NCBI GenBank assembly: GCA_008360955.1
Contig: LUCM01007958.1
Span: forward strand, 1-64,000
Reading direction: 5' to 3'
From: Fasciolopsis buskii
Taxonomy: Eukaryota > Platyhelminthes > Trematoda > Plagiorchiida > Fasciolidae
DNA: 64,000 nucleotides
Positions 23,766 through 37,900 of the stretch are shown here, in pieces. The notes beneath the pieces were generated by a model, which worked only from the letters and a program-made list of their open reading frames with translations, did no database searches and had not been told where the DNA came from. Position 1 is the stretch's first letter. Each line of letters begins with the position of its first letter. The translations under genes were made by a program, and so were the position numbers.

Positions 23766-24028
23766 CTGTCAACTACATGCAGACCGCCATGTATGCTCAC
23801 CTTGTCCGAAACATTTTGGTTCATTACGTCGACTGGTTTTTCTCCACTTCCCTTTCCATTTTTACTTCTATCCCTCTCTGGTACTTTGATTATTAACGGC
23901 TTTAGTAATTCTTACCTTGGTCTCTAATGCCCTCACAGGATACTTAACCCACGAGCTTATCGCATCCACAAGGCTGCTTGGAGATATGCCGGAGTCCATC
24001 CCCTGGCTCACCAAAATATCAACGCTAG

Positions 24029-24073
24029 AAAAGACAGCAACATTCCCGGATGGTTTTGCTGTTGCTGTCTTTT
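24029..24073. repeat. Perfect 13-bp inverted repeat (hairpin)
   Basis: AAAAGACAGCAAC at 24029-24041 is exactly complementary to GTTGCTGTCTTTT at 24061-24073, with a 19-bp loop. No gene is near enough to call it a terminator. It could be the end of a small inverted-repeat element. Confidence 0.7.
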
Positions 24074-27000
24074 GAATTGAAACAATAATCTCTTGTTATT
24101 TGGTAGGTCAGTTCTTGGTTATTGGGGACAATCCATGTCACATGTTATTTCCACACCAATCAGTAAGCAAAAGCCCGGTCGCCACCGGCTGGTAAGACGG
24201 AAGATGCAAACACAAGCGTCAGTATTTTATTAACTCGTGTCGATTGCGAGGTAGTCATATTTCCTGGAGATTTAGCATCATTCAATTCACCAGGACTCAA
24301 GGATAGAGGCCCTGGCTGCTTTGAAGTGTCAAAATAACCCTGCCTGCTTAGTTAAAGCTGACATATCTTGGCAATTAGAAAATTCAGTTCTCCATTGTCA
24401 CTTGAGGCGAGACCACATTCAAACCTACAGAGATAGGTGGCATTCTACGTACGAAGCTGTTTTCTACGGTTTTATTTGAGCTGTTTACCATAATTTAGCC
24501 CTGAAAAAGCCACCGTTTGCAAAAATGCATCCAAAACCCTCGACTTGCACTAAAGGGGACAAACTTCATCAATAGAGCAATGATGTGAACTAAACAGTTC
24601 CCAGTATTAAATAAGGGGGCCATTGAATAATTGGATTAAAACTGCTGCTTGGCACTCGATTATGATATGGACATTTCCATATCCAAACGCGTCCTTACCA
24701 CCGGGCAATTTCCGATTTCCAACTTGGACTACAGTTTTGACCCTTTTAAATTTTCACTTGTGAGCAAAATCAAGCTGCCCTAACCGGTGCCTGTTCCAGT
24801 AAGTCTTCGCTTTCCGCACACACGTTTACGACGGCGGAACCAACGGCTGCTTTGTCAGCGCTCCATGGCTTGTTTGCATTCCATCCAGGTCTCAAATGGA
24901 ATGAGCCCTTGCTTTATCCAATGGAAAGCGCCCTTTATCCAGTCTGTCGCAGGAGCTCAACCGCTGAGAAACAAACTTCAGCTTATGTAAAGTGAAGAAG
25001 TACCTAAGCCAACCAAAAGTATTTGGCTGTTTGGGCCCGGACGAAGCCCACATCCGAATTCTGAAGGAAACTTTATTAGTTCTTGCAAACCGAAGTATGA
25101 ATTAGGTGCAAAAATTTCGAATGAGGTGCTTCTCTGGATTCTTGGAAGCGAGAAATCGTCGATCCCAGCTTCGAGAAGCCATACTGGCTCAACTGCACAG
25201 AAACAGTCTTACCACTGGAGCGGCTTCCTTCCAGGCAGATCACGCCTGAGAAGCGGGTACTTACTCATAGCCAGTGAGGCGGACATGCATAGATGGATTT
25301 TTTCACACACCAATTTCAACATTTTCCTCACATTCCTCTTCTAAGGGTTGTACTTGTGGAACAAACGTTTGCCCTCAAAGCGGACATTTGTTTTTGTTAA
25401 CTACCTCGTACTCAGTATGGTGTGCCATGCAGACTTATTTTAGACCTCTTCTGTTCCCGACGAACGAGAAAGATGCCATTAGAAAAATGTCGGTAAATAT
25501 AGTGATATATGCTTATGTCGCACTCCGGAACGCTGAGGCTGCAACAGTGCGCTTGAAATGTACTGTGCTGGGAGCTTTTCCGTCGACTTTATCTTCCACA
25601 TCAGAGATGACGAATGTTCGAGGATGTCATTCGGAGTCGTTCCCTATGCCTTAGTTAGGATGAGCGTAGACATCAAAATGCAAGTGGTTTGGCAGTATGA
25701 AATTTCAGTCGCCGGCCGCCCAAACTCTTCTCCTCGAATAGTCACCAGGTGGTAGCATACTACATTGTCAAAGTGATGTAGTGCAGCTACGCAACTACTT
25801 CGAAGGGAAGATTGGCCGTGTTCCATAGGATTTGTATACAAAACAACCAACCTCTGGGCAATGTGCGAAACTTAGAATTCCAACTTTAGCTAGAATGGAT
25901 TCATAAGTTCCGCGGAATCAGAATTTGAGACTACTCAATGTACAGACGCAAATATACCTTAGGCGTGTGATCCAAAATACGTTTAACTGGTTCTCGTGAA
26001 GGCCCGCAGACTAATTCCTTGCAAAATAAATCCTCAGAGTTATATAATTTCGTACTGGTCAATTTAGCTTTGATTCATTGAAAAAACCATTTTGCTCGCA
26101 AAGTGCTGTCCTTAGGATGTGGTCTGTCTGAAAATGTAGCCTGCATCTCCGGCAAATTTTTTCAAGTTGCGTCTGGACTAATTCCTAAATTTAAGTCTAG
26201 GCCTGCTTCCTTCGATTGCCCTTGCCTAAAAACCGCCCTCTTGGTGCTTCTGTTATATCGTTCTTGGGACCACCATTAGAAAAAGCAAAATATGTCAAAG
26301 ACGGATACTCAATGTTTTTTTCATCTTCTGCCACTTCCACCATGCCACTTTTGTGCAACCAATAAAACTTGCTTTCACCCATCGTTCATTCTATAATCGT
26401 TCTTCTTCGTGTTCGCCCCGAGTTTTATGTTAGTTTATTTAATACAACTGCCAGAATTTATTGACTTATTTATTGTTGTACCGCATGACTTTTGTCCTGC
26501 TTCACAGTTCCTGGTGGCTGCCAGTAAAGCCATATCAGTGACATCCAGTTTTCGTGTCCGGTGAGCAGTTTATAGTATTTCACTGGAACCTTTTAAATAG
26601 TCCCCAGGTCAGCATTGCAGTGCAGACCTCTCGGCTAAAAGAACATAAATGTGTTCGGAAAACCTTCTCCGGTCATCACCTTGTCAGGATATGTGTAATG
26701 AGTTACGGAACTTACCTGTTCGAGCACGACAACACTCCAAAGTCTCTTCCGTTCAGAAAAATTCGAACAATCCCCATTGTTCACGGCTCAGGAGACTCGA
26801 TGGAAATACCCTGATCTGGAGGCCTGTTTGGCAACTGGGGTCGCTTCCGCCGTACAAATTATGAATTGAACTGAACTGCGCACAGGATCAAGGCCTATGC
26901 GGCCGAGAGCTTTGTATTAGTGGCCGTCCCTCGTTGTCCATTCATCGTTGTTTCAGCAAGACGACTTCTACGGAAAAGAAAATAGTGCCGATGGGGGAAC

Positions 27001-28009
27001 TATTTGGCGAAATATTCTCGATCCTGAAAAATGACTCGAGATTTCACTTTAACGCAAAAGAGGCTGTAGTATGTTCTTGTAAATAAATAGACTAAAGCTG
27101 AAATAGGTGGTCGGTAATTTGTTTTGAATTGAGACGAAGGTCCAGTGGTTAGTACCAGATTATCATTATAGTTTCTCGAAGACACTGTGTGCCGGAATGA
27201 CTGCTGGGATCACCGACGCCCTGTCCGAAACAAAATAGAAATACACTCTAGTTGACCACAGCACGTGAGAACGCCGGTTCTCGTTCGTTTGCTAAAGCTA
27301 AGTGGCATCGGAACTGATCAGCATTTCCATGGGTCAGTGTTTGAGAACACCGGGTGTTGCGGGCGTTCCATCTGAATTGAACGTGACAGGTGGGGACAGA
27401 TCAAAGCTAGAGAAAGATTTTATTAGGGTAATATCCAGGCTACAAAATGCAATTTCCCACTGAACGATAGTTATCACGTTTCATCTGCTCACCAGCTGTC
27501 TTGCAGAATTATCACTGGCCGCTGACCATGGGACATCGTCTCTCTAAGCAATCAAAATCAAAAATACCTGTAACGAGTTATGGCAAAAGACTAAGAATGC
27601 TAAGAATTGTGGAGTAATTGTGGACAAAGCCAGGGAGGGACCTATTTTAGCTTTGGTCTGCTAACACAAGAAGGCGCCAGAGTTATCCAAACCATCATGC
27701 CGGGCAGTAGTTTGGACTGTCGTGGTAGTACCTTGTCCAGTCCACAGCGCCGTTTCCTGAGAAGGGAGTAACCTGGTTAGGATGACATCAGCGACTAGCT
27801 ATGTAAATAATGGAGAGAAATTCGGATAAGACAGCATCAAAGATTCAAGGATATGGAGCTGTCCTCGTACGAGAAACGCACCGACACGGAAACGCTCTAG
27901 TTTCTAAAAGGGTTAACCAGTTTGGAGGCAAGAGATATGTTTGTTTACTCTACCGGGTGGCTAGCTGTGGAAATACAATGAACTTCCGTCGAGAGTAAGG
28001 CTGTAGCAG

Positions 28010-28335
28010 AACATGGAGTTGTTCCTCCAGATAAATTGTTTAATCGAACGTTGGCCACAGACCGCGGTCGTTATTTATGCGTTGCTCACTCACGCCCAGC
28101 TAGCACGCTCCTGTCCAAATATACTCAAACTGCCATCGTTTCCGTCTGCTTTTTCCTTGTACCGTTCACGCATCAGGGTTTCCAGTTTTGCAAACGTGTG
28201 GATCCGAGTAAGGGTGGCGCACAAGTGGTCAAAACGGATAAGGGCAGACAAAAATAATGCGAGATTCGTGTTAAGATAGCCAGTTCTGGAAGACGGGCTG
28301 GAGGTGAGGGTCAAGATTTGGACATCACAGTATCA
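28010..28335 (+). mobile_element. Second gag fragment of the gypsy family
   Basis: Two overlapping + frames (28013-28279 and 28036-28257) carry VAHKWSKR and KGGAQVVK at the same DNA position, just as the minus-strand gag at 2087-2726 carries VAHKWSQR and SGAQVV. At DNA level, words such as TTGCTCACTCACGC and GGTGGCGCACAAGTGG match the complement of about 2180-2520 along roughly 300 bp. The zinc-knuckle cysteines are lost here. No protease or RT was found downstream, so this is an isolated fragment in the opposite orientation. Confidence 0.65.
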
Positions 28336-31300
28336 ACCCAATGCAGCAGACTAGACCAAGAGTTATTCAGTGTGAACCTCGCAGAGAGCTGCAAAATCTG
28401 TTTAACCGGAAAGGATGCGGTCCATTCACGGAGGTGCAGTACCATTTTTAGTAGTCGGCAGGCTGCAAGGTAAATAGGCAAAGAGAGGTGTGTGGTTTGT
28501 CGAAGGAAATACGTAGGAAGTAAGTGCACGAAGGAACGCCCGCCTGACAGACATTTCTAGCGGATGAGTTGCTTCCGCTTTTCCTTTCGGTGGAAATCGG
28601 GTCGCCGGGATTCCCAAAGGATGTACAATTTGTGGTTGCGCCTCAACTCTCTGGCCTACCCTCCGTCCCAATGCAAACCCTGGACAACAAAACAATTAAC
28701 ACAACACATTCTTGTGTATTGAGGTCGTGCATGTAACACCACAAATCCCTTCCCCATCCATTTTTGTATTTGTCTAATCCAATCCTTTCTATGGTGAAGA
28801 ATTTTGTCAAGATATATAGTGATGTAATGACATGAGTGTGAATCACTGAAAACGAGCTTGTTCGCCAACTTGTGTTTTCTCAATGTGCTCAGCGGTAATT
28901 CTCATCTAATATATGGGATAGTTGACACCTGCACAAGTGGATGCCAAATTTCTGTGTAAACTATCGGAAGAATTTTGGATGCTTCTTGGCCCTTCGGGAT
29001 ATTTTTATTCTACGCTAAGTGAACGGGATTAAGTGAATTTCGTTTTAATCTACTAATATTCATATCTTGTAAACATGGTATTTTCAAATGCCTATTTCCG
29101 CTGGCCCTAACTATGGGTGATTTAAAATTAGATGTTGCTTATCGCGGGCAATAATGAAGCGAATAAATACGTACAGTAAGTCCATTTTCACCAAAGTAAA
29201 CTTTTTAGCTGCTTTGAAAAAGGCGAAAAAAAATGTCCGGAAAGTTTCTAACTTGCCAGAAGCAAAATTGCTGCATTCTTTATTTTCATCGACTGTTTTA
29301 AAGGAAACAATTCAGGTAATGACATATGCCGATTACTGATTTTAAGCGATGTTCTCTGTAATAACTGACGTTTGACTGTGTGACATTCAACGCAAAGTTC
29401 TAAAACTTAGTCTTTTTAAATGTCTGAATTGGTCCGGCTGCCCAAAGAGAAAATACCATATTATTATTCTACACTTAGTACTTTGGATAGCACCTTTTAT
29501 GGTTTTCAATGAGACATAGAAACACAAGAAAAGTTTTAATAATTTCAATTGTGCCTTTAGGCACACATTTATTTAGGCATCATTTACGATGCTGCGGTAT
29601 CCTGGAAATTGAATTGCTGTTTTTTCTTCAAATTTATGGCAATCCGCAGCACAGTATTCTCGAATTTCCAAGCAGTAGAGCAGTTCAAAAACGGCACCAA
29701 CGTATACTGTTTCGAGTAAACACGAGTGTTTATTCTAAATCTTCCACATTGTTAGGAAAATTACTCCCTAATAACCTCTGAATGAAACATTAGGGAACCG
29801 GTTTTCGTCTCTGAGAAGAAGAACTTGGGGACTGCTTTTCGCTTCACATTGGATACTATTTTAAGTGTTGTTTCCTTTCTGATGTCGGCGATTGTTAGCC
29901 ATTATTTTTGGATACTAGGAATAAAGTCTGTATCATGGTAGGTTCTGGTGCGATCTCACTGAAGGAAGTGCTCTGTCATTACCCTGTCCTCGATCTCTGA
30001 GAATGTGAATGAAAACGCCGCAGTAACTAGGTAGTCCATGTCTAAGCCGAGGGTTGTATTATATACTACAAGCTATGTGCAAAAATGTTACCGTTACACG
30101 GATTTGGCACTGCGGCATGCACAGATCGTGCTTGCAGGACCGTTGGCGCTTTTCACTCGAGCAAACTCAGGTATCATTTGGCATATAAGCATTTTTACTT
30201 GTCTTAACGTAGAACGGTTCAAAGACCGTCAAGCGTTAGCAAACACGGAAAATATGGAATCAAACGTAAGCATTTTCAGCAATAATCAGCCCACATTATA
30301 TAGACAAATAAGTTCACAAATGAGTTAAATATGATGTACTTGCACTTTGTGTCTGAATGCTATTATCCTTTTGTGCCATAAAGTAAGAAACCTGCATTTG
30401 TATCTCTGTTTTCTGGTGGTTGTAACAAATAAAGTAATCAACAAAAACTTTTAAACTTGGCAAATATAAGAAAACTGATCAGAAGTTCTAAAGGAATTGG
30501 GAAAAGTGGATGAAGAAAAGAAATATCAAAAGCGTGTCTCATCCTCGAAAGAAATTCATTTATCTTGGGCAGATGCGGACACTATAACACTTGTCACTTG
30601 ATCATTTCTTTTCAGGAAAAGTTTACGTTTTTCTCGTATTGTTTGAGTGGTTTCGGAAAATTTTCCGTGTAGCTGCTTTTGAGGAATGACATCGTGTTTT
30701 AACACACACGTATCAATTATGGGGGAACAAAATAGGCTGCTTCACAGGTTTATTTTGCATGAGTGCCTTTCCAGTTAAGCTGACTTGTGGAATCCTCCAT
30801 TTTTGGCAGAGGTTTATATATATTTATATATTTTGCACCAGCCTAAAGTATGGTGCCAGCGCCAACAGAGCATTACGAACCTTTATTAAAAGAAGTGCAG
30901 CCTATCTCTAGCGCAACTGCCGCACCATTTCTATTTATCAAATCTGCAAAAGATAAATTAGCGCAGACGTAATATGTGTACCACACTGTCGTATACAACG
31001 CCACTTTCCATCCGTTTTATAATCTTTTTGTAATCTCCTTAAATTTATTAAGAAAACTTTCAATTGTAGCAGGTTGTTTGCATGAATGCCGTTTAGATGC
31101 AACGCATTGTCATGTACCTCAGGAAACAAGTTTTTGGTAATATTTATGAGCGCCTTAAAACGTTGTAACCTATGTATATCCGCCTTTTTCGCAAACGTTT
31201 TCACGGTAGAATTTAGTGTAGCAAGCAAGATAGCCTATTGTTACACCCGTGGTTTTAAACTGCCTGATGACGGTGATTTAATTGAACGGTACACGTGGGC

Positions 31301-34300
31301 TTGTTTACCAGCGTTGTTTAATTGCCATATAAAAGTAATTGGATACCGTAAAAATGTTTATCGTCTTTGCAGACAAGTTCTTAAACGTGTTGCCTTGGAA
31401 TAAACTATGAGAGTTCATAACATGAAACTTGGCTTACCTGTCATCCACAGCCGAGAGTGTGGATACCGCGACTTTGTTTGATCGAGAAGTGAGTACCGCT
31501 GCTTGCTTTCAAGATGATGGTGATAACTACCAGTAATTCGAGCGCTCGAGGTAAGAAGAAGGCGAAAAATGACCCCCTCATTGGGGAACGATAAAACCAA
31601 CTTGCTGAAAAATCAAATTTCTACCAAGTGTCAACTTTACCGTATTATACTCCCATCATCCCTCAGCTCTTGCTGACAACCGCTGAGAAAATCTCGGATC
31701 CTCCTCAAAATAATGCTGTAACCTTTAACCCTGTTTGTGTTTGTGAGTGCAAAGTAAAGCCGACTGTGAATCTATTCACTATTCTGTGCGGCTGCAACTT
31801 GTTGAAGGGGCAACTTGGAAGTGGAGTCATACTCGTTTCATTAACTTTTTTGTCCTTAAACCTATCCTGGGCCAGTAGACCTAGTTGCCGAACAACAGCC
31901 AGAAGTTGTGCTCCCCAGCTACTGCACTGTCCGTCAAAAATCAACAATTGCAAACAGCTGTAGCTCAGGGGAAATCTTGATTAACTAAGTTAGTTGAGCT
32001 ACCTTTATTTTGCCCAGATGTAAGGTATTGGATAAAAAACTGTGTAGGGTTTGTGCGGCATTACAAAGCCTTATTTTGGGTCCTAAAACTTTCATGTTAG
32101 TTGGTCATATAAGTAGACCCACAAATATTTGGACAGGGTCGGGTCAAGAACAAGTGTTATGTAGATTTTTATGCGAAATGTAAAACTTCCAGCGGCACTT
32201 ATTGCAGTTATTTCATAAAAAATTTCATTAATTATATCCTCAATGTTCGGCTGCTTGGTTGTATACACGGTACGGTAGAAATTCAACAATTTTCCACTCA
32301 ATCTTAGTGACTGGAGTGCATATAAATTGGCGTCTACCGAAATTTTACATTAGAATGCATGCTAATGTCTGCTAATCTTTTGATCACACGTCAAAATATA
32401 TGCTGTCACTATGAACCTTATGACGACGATCGGCGCATGACATGTGCATAATAATCAGAGGGAAAAAATTCTCCAGAGCTCCAAGCTCAAGAAAATTATT
32501 GATCATAAGTGTTCATATGTAAACAATAAATCGAGAGCCGCTAGACCGTAGACGTAAAGAAGAAGATGGACCACCATTTTATAGTGGCAGTTTACGTAAT
32601 TCAAGTAATGAGAACACTAGTGCAGACTAAAACTCATGTATGCGCACCCCAATGAAGCTAAACTTTGTTGTAGTAGCACTCCAAACAGTCAACATTTACC
32701 ACCCCTGGTCCGGTATACGGTGAAAACTGTCGGAATTTGGCATCTCTTCAGTATCCGATGTCCTGAATAATGCTGCGTTTTTGCAGAAATCCATGAGGTA
32801 CAAACCTTTTTGTGGCAGACATATGATTACCGATAATACGCAGACTGCCGAAGCCGAGAGGCGATCTTTGTCAGCATTGCACCATAAGCCAATAAGTTAA
32901 AAACAATTTAGTTGCACCTAAGCACACTTTATGCATGTAATTAAGTATAAAAGCCTTTAAAAATGACGATGGGCAACTCATCAAATACGGATATGCTGGC
33001 GTGATATGCCGGTTGTTGCTGGTTAGGGAATCTTCTGTCACTTCACATGTTCCCGGTGTAGCGCATGAAAGCAAGCCGAAACTGTTGGCTGGTATCATTC
33101 GCATTGTATTTTTGGCAGGAATAGGAACCGTTATGTTGCATCATTAGTTTAATGAGTGTCTCAGCTGGAGCCTCAGCTATTACAGTGCAAAATTGGATGT
33201 TGTTTCTGACTCATTGGCATTTTAGGAAAAAGCTTTGCATTGGCTAGTATTTTAATTCACTGAAGACGTCATCTAAAGAGTAATTTATATTTTCCGATGT
33301 TTACTTCCCACAGTAAACTCCAACAAGGAATAGTAATCAACCAAGAATTAGCCAAAGTTGCTTCGGAGATTCTCTGTACAACATCAGTCTAACTACCTGA
33401 AGTTGCACAGTGGATGTGCGCTTTCCAGCTGACTGCAAGGACCTCAGTGTAAAGCAAATGTCTGCCTACAGATCATCGTGTATGTACAGTTCTCTGGTCA
33501 TTACATTTTTAGATGCATTACGTGGTAGTGCTAACAGCGTACGGGGTTCCGCTGGTAAGTCGGAGTGCGGCAATCGGAAGAACATTGATGGCTTCGGATT
33601 GTGTACTGCAGACAGATGCAGCTGGATGGCAGCTTCCCAAACAACTATCATAGACAACAGGTTTGGGAACACATGCTTTAATAAAAGTTATCGCAACTTC
33701 TTAATTTTCACCTTACTGGCTGTCTTTTGTAGACGTTCTTTCAGGGCAAATCAATCACTCTTAACATGGTTAACACTTCATTGCGCATTATTGTACCGGA
33801 CGGTGAACATTTGCTTCAAAATAAGAACATAAATATCGTTCAAAGACCTTTTTATTTTACTTTCATGACTACCAGCAATCCCGAATACATATATTTCAGA
33901 CATTCGTAACTTTATAAACGGCTTAGAACTGACGGACAGTGAATCCAACGCAGGCGTCTCCTGCCTATACTTTTGTTCTCCTTCAACAAGTTGAACGGTA
34001 CAAGAAGTTATTTCTTCCTAGCTGGCCAAGAAGCCGAGGTTTAAATAGCAATCCATATAATCGACGACAGTATCCTTCCAATCTGCCGGTAACAGGATAT
34101 ATGAAAAGTAACAAACAGCATTACCATCATTCCATACCTCATCGATAGAAGTGCGTTCGGCACCTAACTACTTAATACCTAGGGAGAAAAATGTCAATGT
34201 CTCCGGAGAATATTTTGAGAATAAAAACAGACGGACTAAGAACACCTCCAGGCTAGGTGCAAAAACGTAGCCTTTAATCATAATCCAGAAACATATGTAG

Positions 34301-34729
34301 TAAAACAACAACAAAATGCCAAAATCAGCAAGCGTTGGTCACTGCATGTGACAAACTTTAAAATGCGCAACATAATTTGGTTTCGCTTCAAAAATGTTTA
34401 AAAGAAGGAAGAATTGAAAGGTTAGTTTTTGGGGCAATCTGACATTTTGTGCACCCCAAAAACAAAATAATCGCAAATAGACTGTTATATTTCTCAAAGA
34501 GGCAACTGGAATAAAGTATAATACAAACGTAAATAATAGGGAGGAAAATATGCGGCTAAAGAAAGTGCTAAGTTTAATCCATTTCATTTAGAATTTCTGT
34601 GGCACTTCTAAGCATGTTAAATTTGTTTGTTAAGTTCCCTGTAAAAAATATACCTAAAAAAGGCTTTTCTGGTTGCGATCTATTAAAAATTTGAGGGGTG
34701 GTATACTACTCGGCTGATTGCGGGTTAGA
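28336..34729. other. Stretch without recognisable genes
   Basis: Sparse short frames only. Those at 31086-31403 (+), 31628-31963 (+) and 33410-33832 (+, 140 codons) were inspected and have no domain I recognise. Composition is ordinary and AT-rich. A short TATATATATTTATATATT run lies at about 30815-30835. Confidence 0.45.
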
Positions 34730-34974
34730 TGTCATTTTGTTTTTTGACTCACAAAATGGACCAGTTGACTAGAGCCATTGGTAGCAGGGGTACTTGCGGC
34801 TTTGCTCCTCTTGCAGAAACGTGGTTGACAAGTGATGCCCTGTTCTCATCGGTTGATACTGCAGAGGCATACCATTTTCAAAGCCGACCAAAACGCGGCA
34901 GGATTGAAGGACTGGTGACCCCTATAATCAAGATGATGAGCCAAATTACCAAATGCACTATACTGCTCATCTAG
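34730..34974 (+). mobile_element. Possible LINE endonuclease fragment
   Basis: The + frame contains PLAETWLTSDALFSSVD, then AYHFQSRPKRGRIEG. TETWL followed about 20 residues later by a Tyr...Arg-Asp-Arg and Gly-rich segment is the usual N-terminal pattern of AP endonucleases in LINEs. Only this block is convincing. Sequence to the right (34975-35500) has stops and no clear follow-on. Confidence 0.4.
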
Positions 34975-37900
34975 AGAGGTTTTACGAGATCTTTTGTTTA
35001 TACTTGTGCACCACGTTCTATGGATTCCTATTGAAGGAGCTGTCTTTTGGTCTCCTGGCACAGATTCTTCACAGGCATTTCAGAATCTCCTTTGGTATGG
35101 TTGAGAAAGCTACTTTCCCAGCTTAGTAGACCTTAATTCACCACTGGTTCGTAGGTAGTGGGATGGAGACTGTTGTAGTTATGTAAGGGATAAGTTCGTG
35201 CTTAAATTTTAACCAATCCTCAGGGCTTCAAGTTCCATCTGGATGCAGGACAACCAAAAGGCTTAGGAATCGACCTTAAGATTAATGTATCCCCGTGGCG
35301 ACCAAATGTGTAGGAAAACTGATAGATTCCACCGGCCACTTTCAGTGATCATGGCTTTATCATCGGTTGTTGGAAATGTAATGTTTTATCCTTTATTGTA
35401 TTATCTGTGGATCAGGATGCGCTGTGCAAAACTTCACTCAGTTCGTCTTCCAAAAACCTGGCGGTCTGGCGACTCCGTGAATGGAAATTTGAGATGTAGT
35501 TGTTGAACTCTTTTGCGTGCTTATAACTGCCTCTTAGCTCTGAGAATATAAGAAGAGCTATCAGTGGCTCGGGCGTTACATGTGTCATACTCTTTGTACT
35601 AACCGCACATGGCTGTTTTTGAAATGCGCAATTTTAGTTTTTGGGTATAAAATTGTGACAGTTCGACGTAAGTCGATGAGGCTAAAAAGGAGAGAAACTA
35701 CGAAGCGTACCTTTTCTATATTGCATTTTCTGTGGAGCCGTCAGATTCCGGTTCAGCTCGTTGTTCCCTCACTAAAGAGGAACCAAACTCTGTTAAAGAC
35801 AAATTTACAGAAGGCGGTTCTAGTTTCAGCCATCATACGTTGATTTAAGCGACAAAACGGTTCATACTGTCAATATTGTTCCGTCTGAACAACTCGTGAT
35901 TCGACATTTTCGTTTAGCTGAGTTTTATCAAATACTGCAGATAGTGAAAGTCTACTAGTCTCGCAGTACAGATGTTTTTCTCACAGAAATTTAGTGGGAT
36001 ATTTTATAGACTGTTCTTGTTTATTTCCTGGTCAGTTTAGTTGTAATTTTGTAGAGTAAAAATTCATGTCACAAGCTTATGAAAAATTTGAAAACAAGAA
36101 GTCCCCGTTACTGATATTATCAGTCTACGAAGCACAATGTGCCATTCATTGGGATACCGCTAAACTCCAGAGGAGATAATCGAACGAGTTTGTTGAACAT
36201 GTAGTTGCATAAATAATGCTTAGCTGCATCCCGGTAATAAGCATCGTATACGTCATGTTTGCTTGGCCGATGCTTTCGGCAGCTGGTAATGTTTTAGTTT
36301 GCATTTAAAGCTGTGAAGTAAGCCCCTTTGATGAATTTCTGCGATATCCTGTCCCCAAGTCATCTTTACACTTTAGTGTGCTTCATTAAAAACCCGCCAA
36401 CTTTCTTGTGTTGTCTGAATAACTGGTCCGAGTCTGTTAATCGGCCTGCCTCAGCGAAAATATCTTGTTTTATTGCTACAACTTGCGTTGTTTTGGTAGG
36501 CATAAAAATATATAAATGGAAGCGTCCTAAATTATACAGCATTTTTGTGATATCTTGGATAAACAATTGTTCCCTCAATTGTTTACCATAGTTCATGCTC
36601 AACATGTAATCTGCTTACTTACTGTGTCCTAACTAAACGCATATAATGGCGGTAATATCAGTTCTGTTGTCTTGCAAAACATTGAGGAGAAAAGATACCA
36701 GAAAAGCAAAAACCGTCTATCGATTTCAAAATTCCTGCACAAATTTTTATTGAATGACGAGCTTTCATGTGCAAATCTATCACAACGAAACGATTTTGTC
36801 TTTTGGCAGATGAATGATGTGTTATTTCTGTATATTATATTCTTGTGAGCTGCAAACTCCTGAGTCGAAAGCCAAATTTCTCCAATCTCTTTTGGCACGC
36901 AGTGCATATGTTTTTGATGTTCCATTTGTTCTTCGAATAATTTTTGATAAAACTTTGGTTTATCGGGGAGGGAAATGCTCATCTAAATTTGATCATAGAG
37001 TATGTCAAAAGGATCAGCGGATCAATCGATCTTGATCTGTTATATTCCGTCCCGGTTCACCTTTGTCAGCTATGACTGAGACTAGGGAAATAAGAAACTA
37101 AAATTCCAGTAGTCGGTTGCATTGCTTAAACGCAGTCGCACTGTGCATGATATAAATCACTCGTAATAAACTCCTTGCCTCTTAGTCACTTCCCAAAAAG
37201 CGAATTTTGCGTAGTGTCTATTGCGGCAACCTTGAACCAATTAAATTTAAAATGTTTGGCCAAATATCAGACACAGCACTGATTTCCCGGGGTGCCGACG
37301 TGCAGGAGAAAAGGCACAGAAATTATGTGCATTTTATTCCAAACCAACCACCAGTTCCTCTTTCAACTACAGCTGTATGCTTTTGAGATCCCGTACATAT
37401 ATCGGTGCTGAATTTTTATTCTGCCTACTCACAAGCAGATCATTGCCGATAGTAGTTTATCTTGCCCAATAATCTACAAATGTCTCATATTGGCACACAG
37501 TAAGAAGCACACTATCAATACTTATTCCCTTAAGGAGCCTCACTGGTGACCAAGCCTTAACGATTGCTTGATGGTGGTTGTCAGAGATATATCATCATTT
37601 CTTGCAATCAGTGTCATATCTGGTTTTTGATTCTAGGCACTGTCGTCTAGTAGTCACGTCGACCCCTATCACCGGCGTGCCTGCACTAAGTCACGTACAT
37701 CAATTTGCTTTTTGTCACACGAATAGATATATCTCAAACCCGAAGCGGTAAACTTTCCTTCATAGCCAACCAAGAACAAAGACGACAGAATCGTTTTATG
37801 TTAAAGATGCTAGCATAGTTCGCACAAATTTGGTCGTGTTTGCCCAGACTAACCTAGCTATCAAAACAAACTGTGAAATAAAAGAACAAAAAGAGAGGTT

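Larger units (their letters stand above)
22540..28009. other. C/T-rich stretch without recognisable genes
   Basis: From about 22500 to 27000 the + strand is rich in C and T and poor in G, the reverse of the composition to the left. Open frames at 24787-24990, 25126-25344, 25274-25654 and 26554-26814 (+) show no domain I recognise. Two tRNA-like B-box signals and a long hairpin are listed separately. Confidence 0.45.

Noticed and set aside
31260..31290. CTGATGACGG...TTGAAC as a third hammerhead
   Set aside because: GAAAC is not at the right place and no stem I or II pairing can be drawn.
33410..33832. 140-codon + frame, considered as an exon
   Set aside because: No recognisable domain, no convincing splice partners, and the antisense frame is open over half of it.
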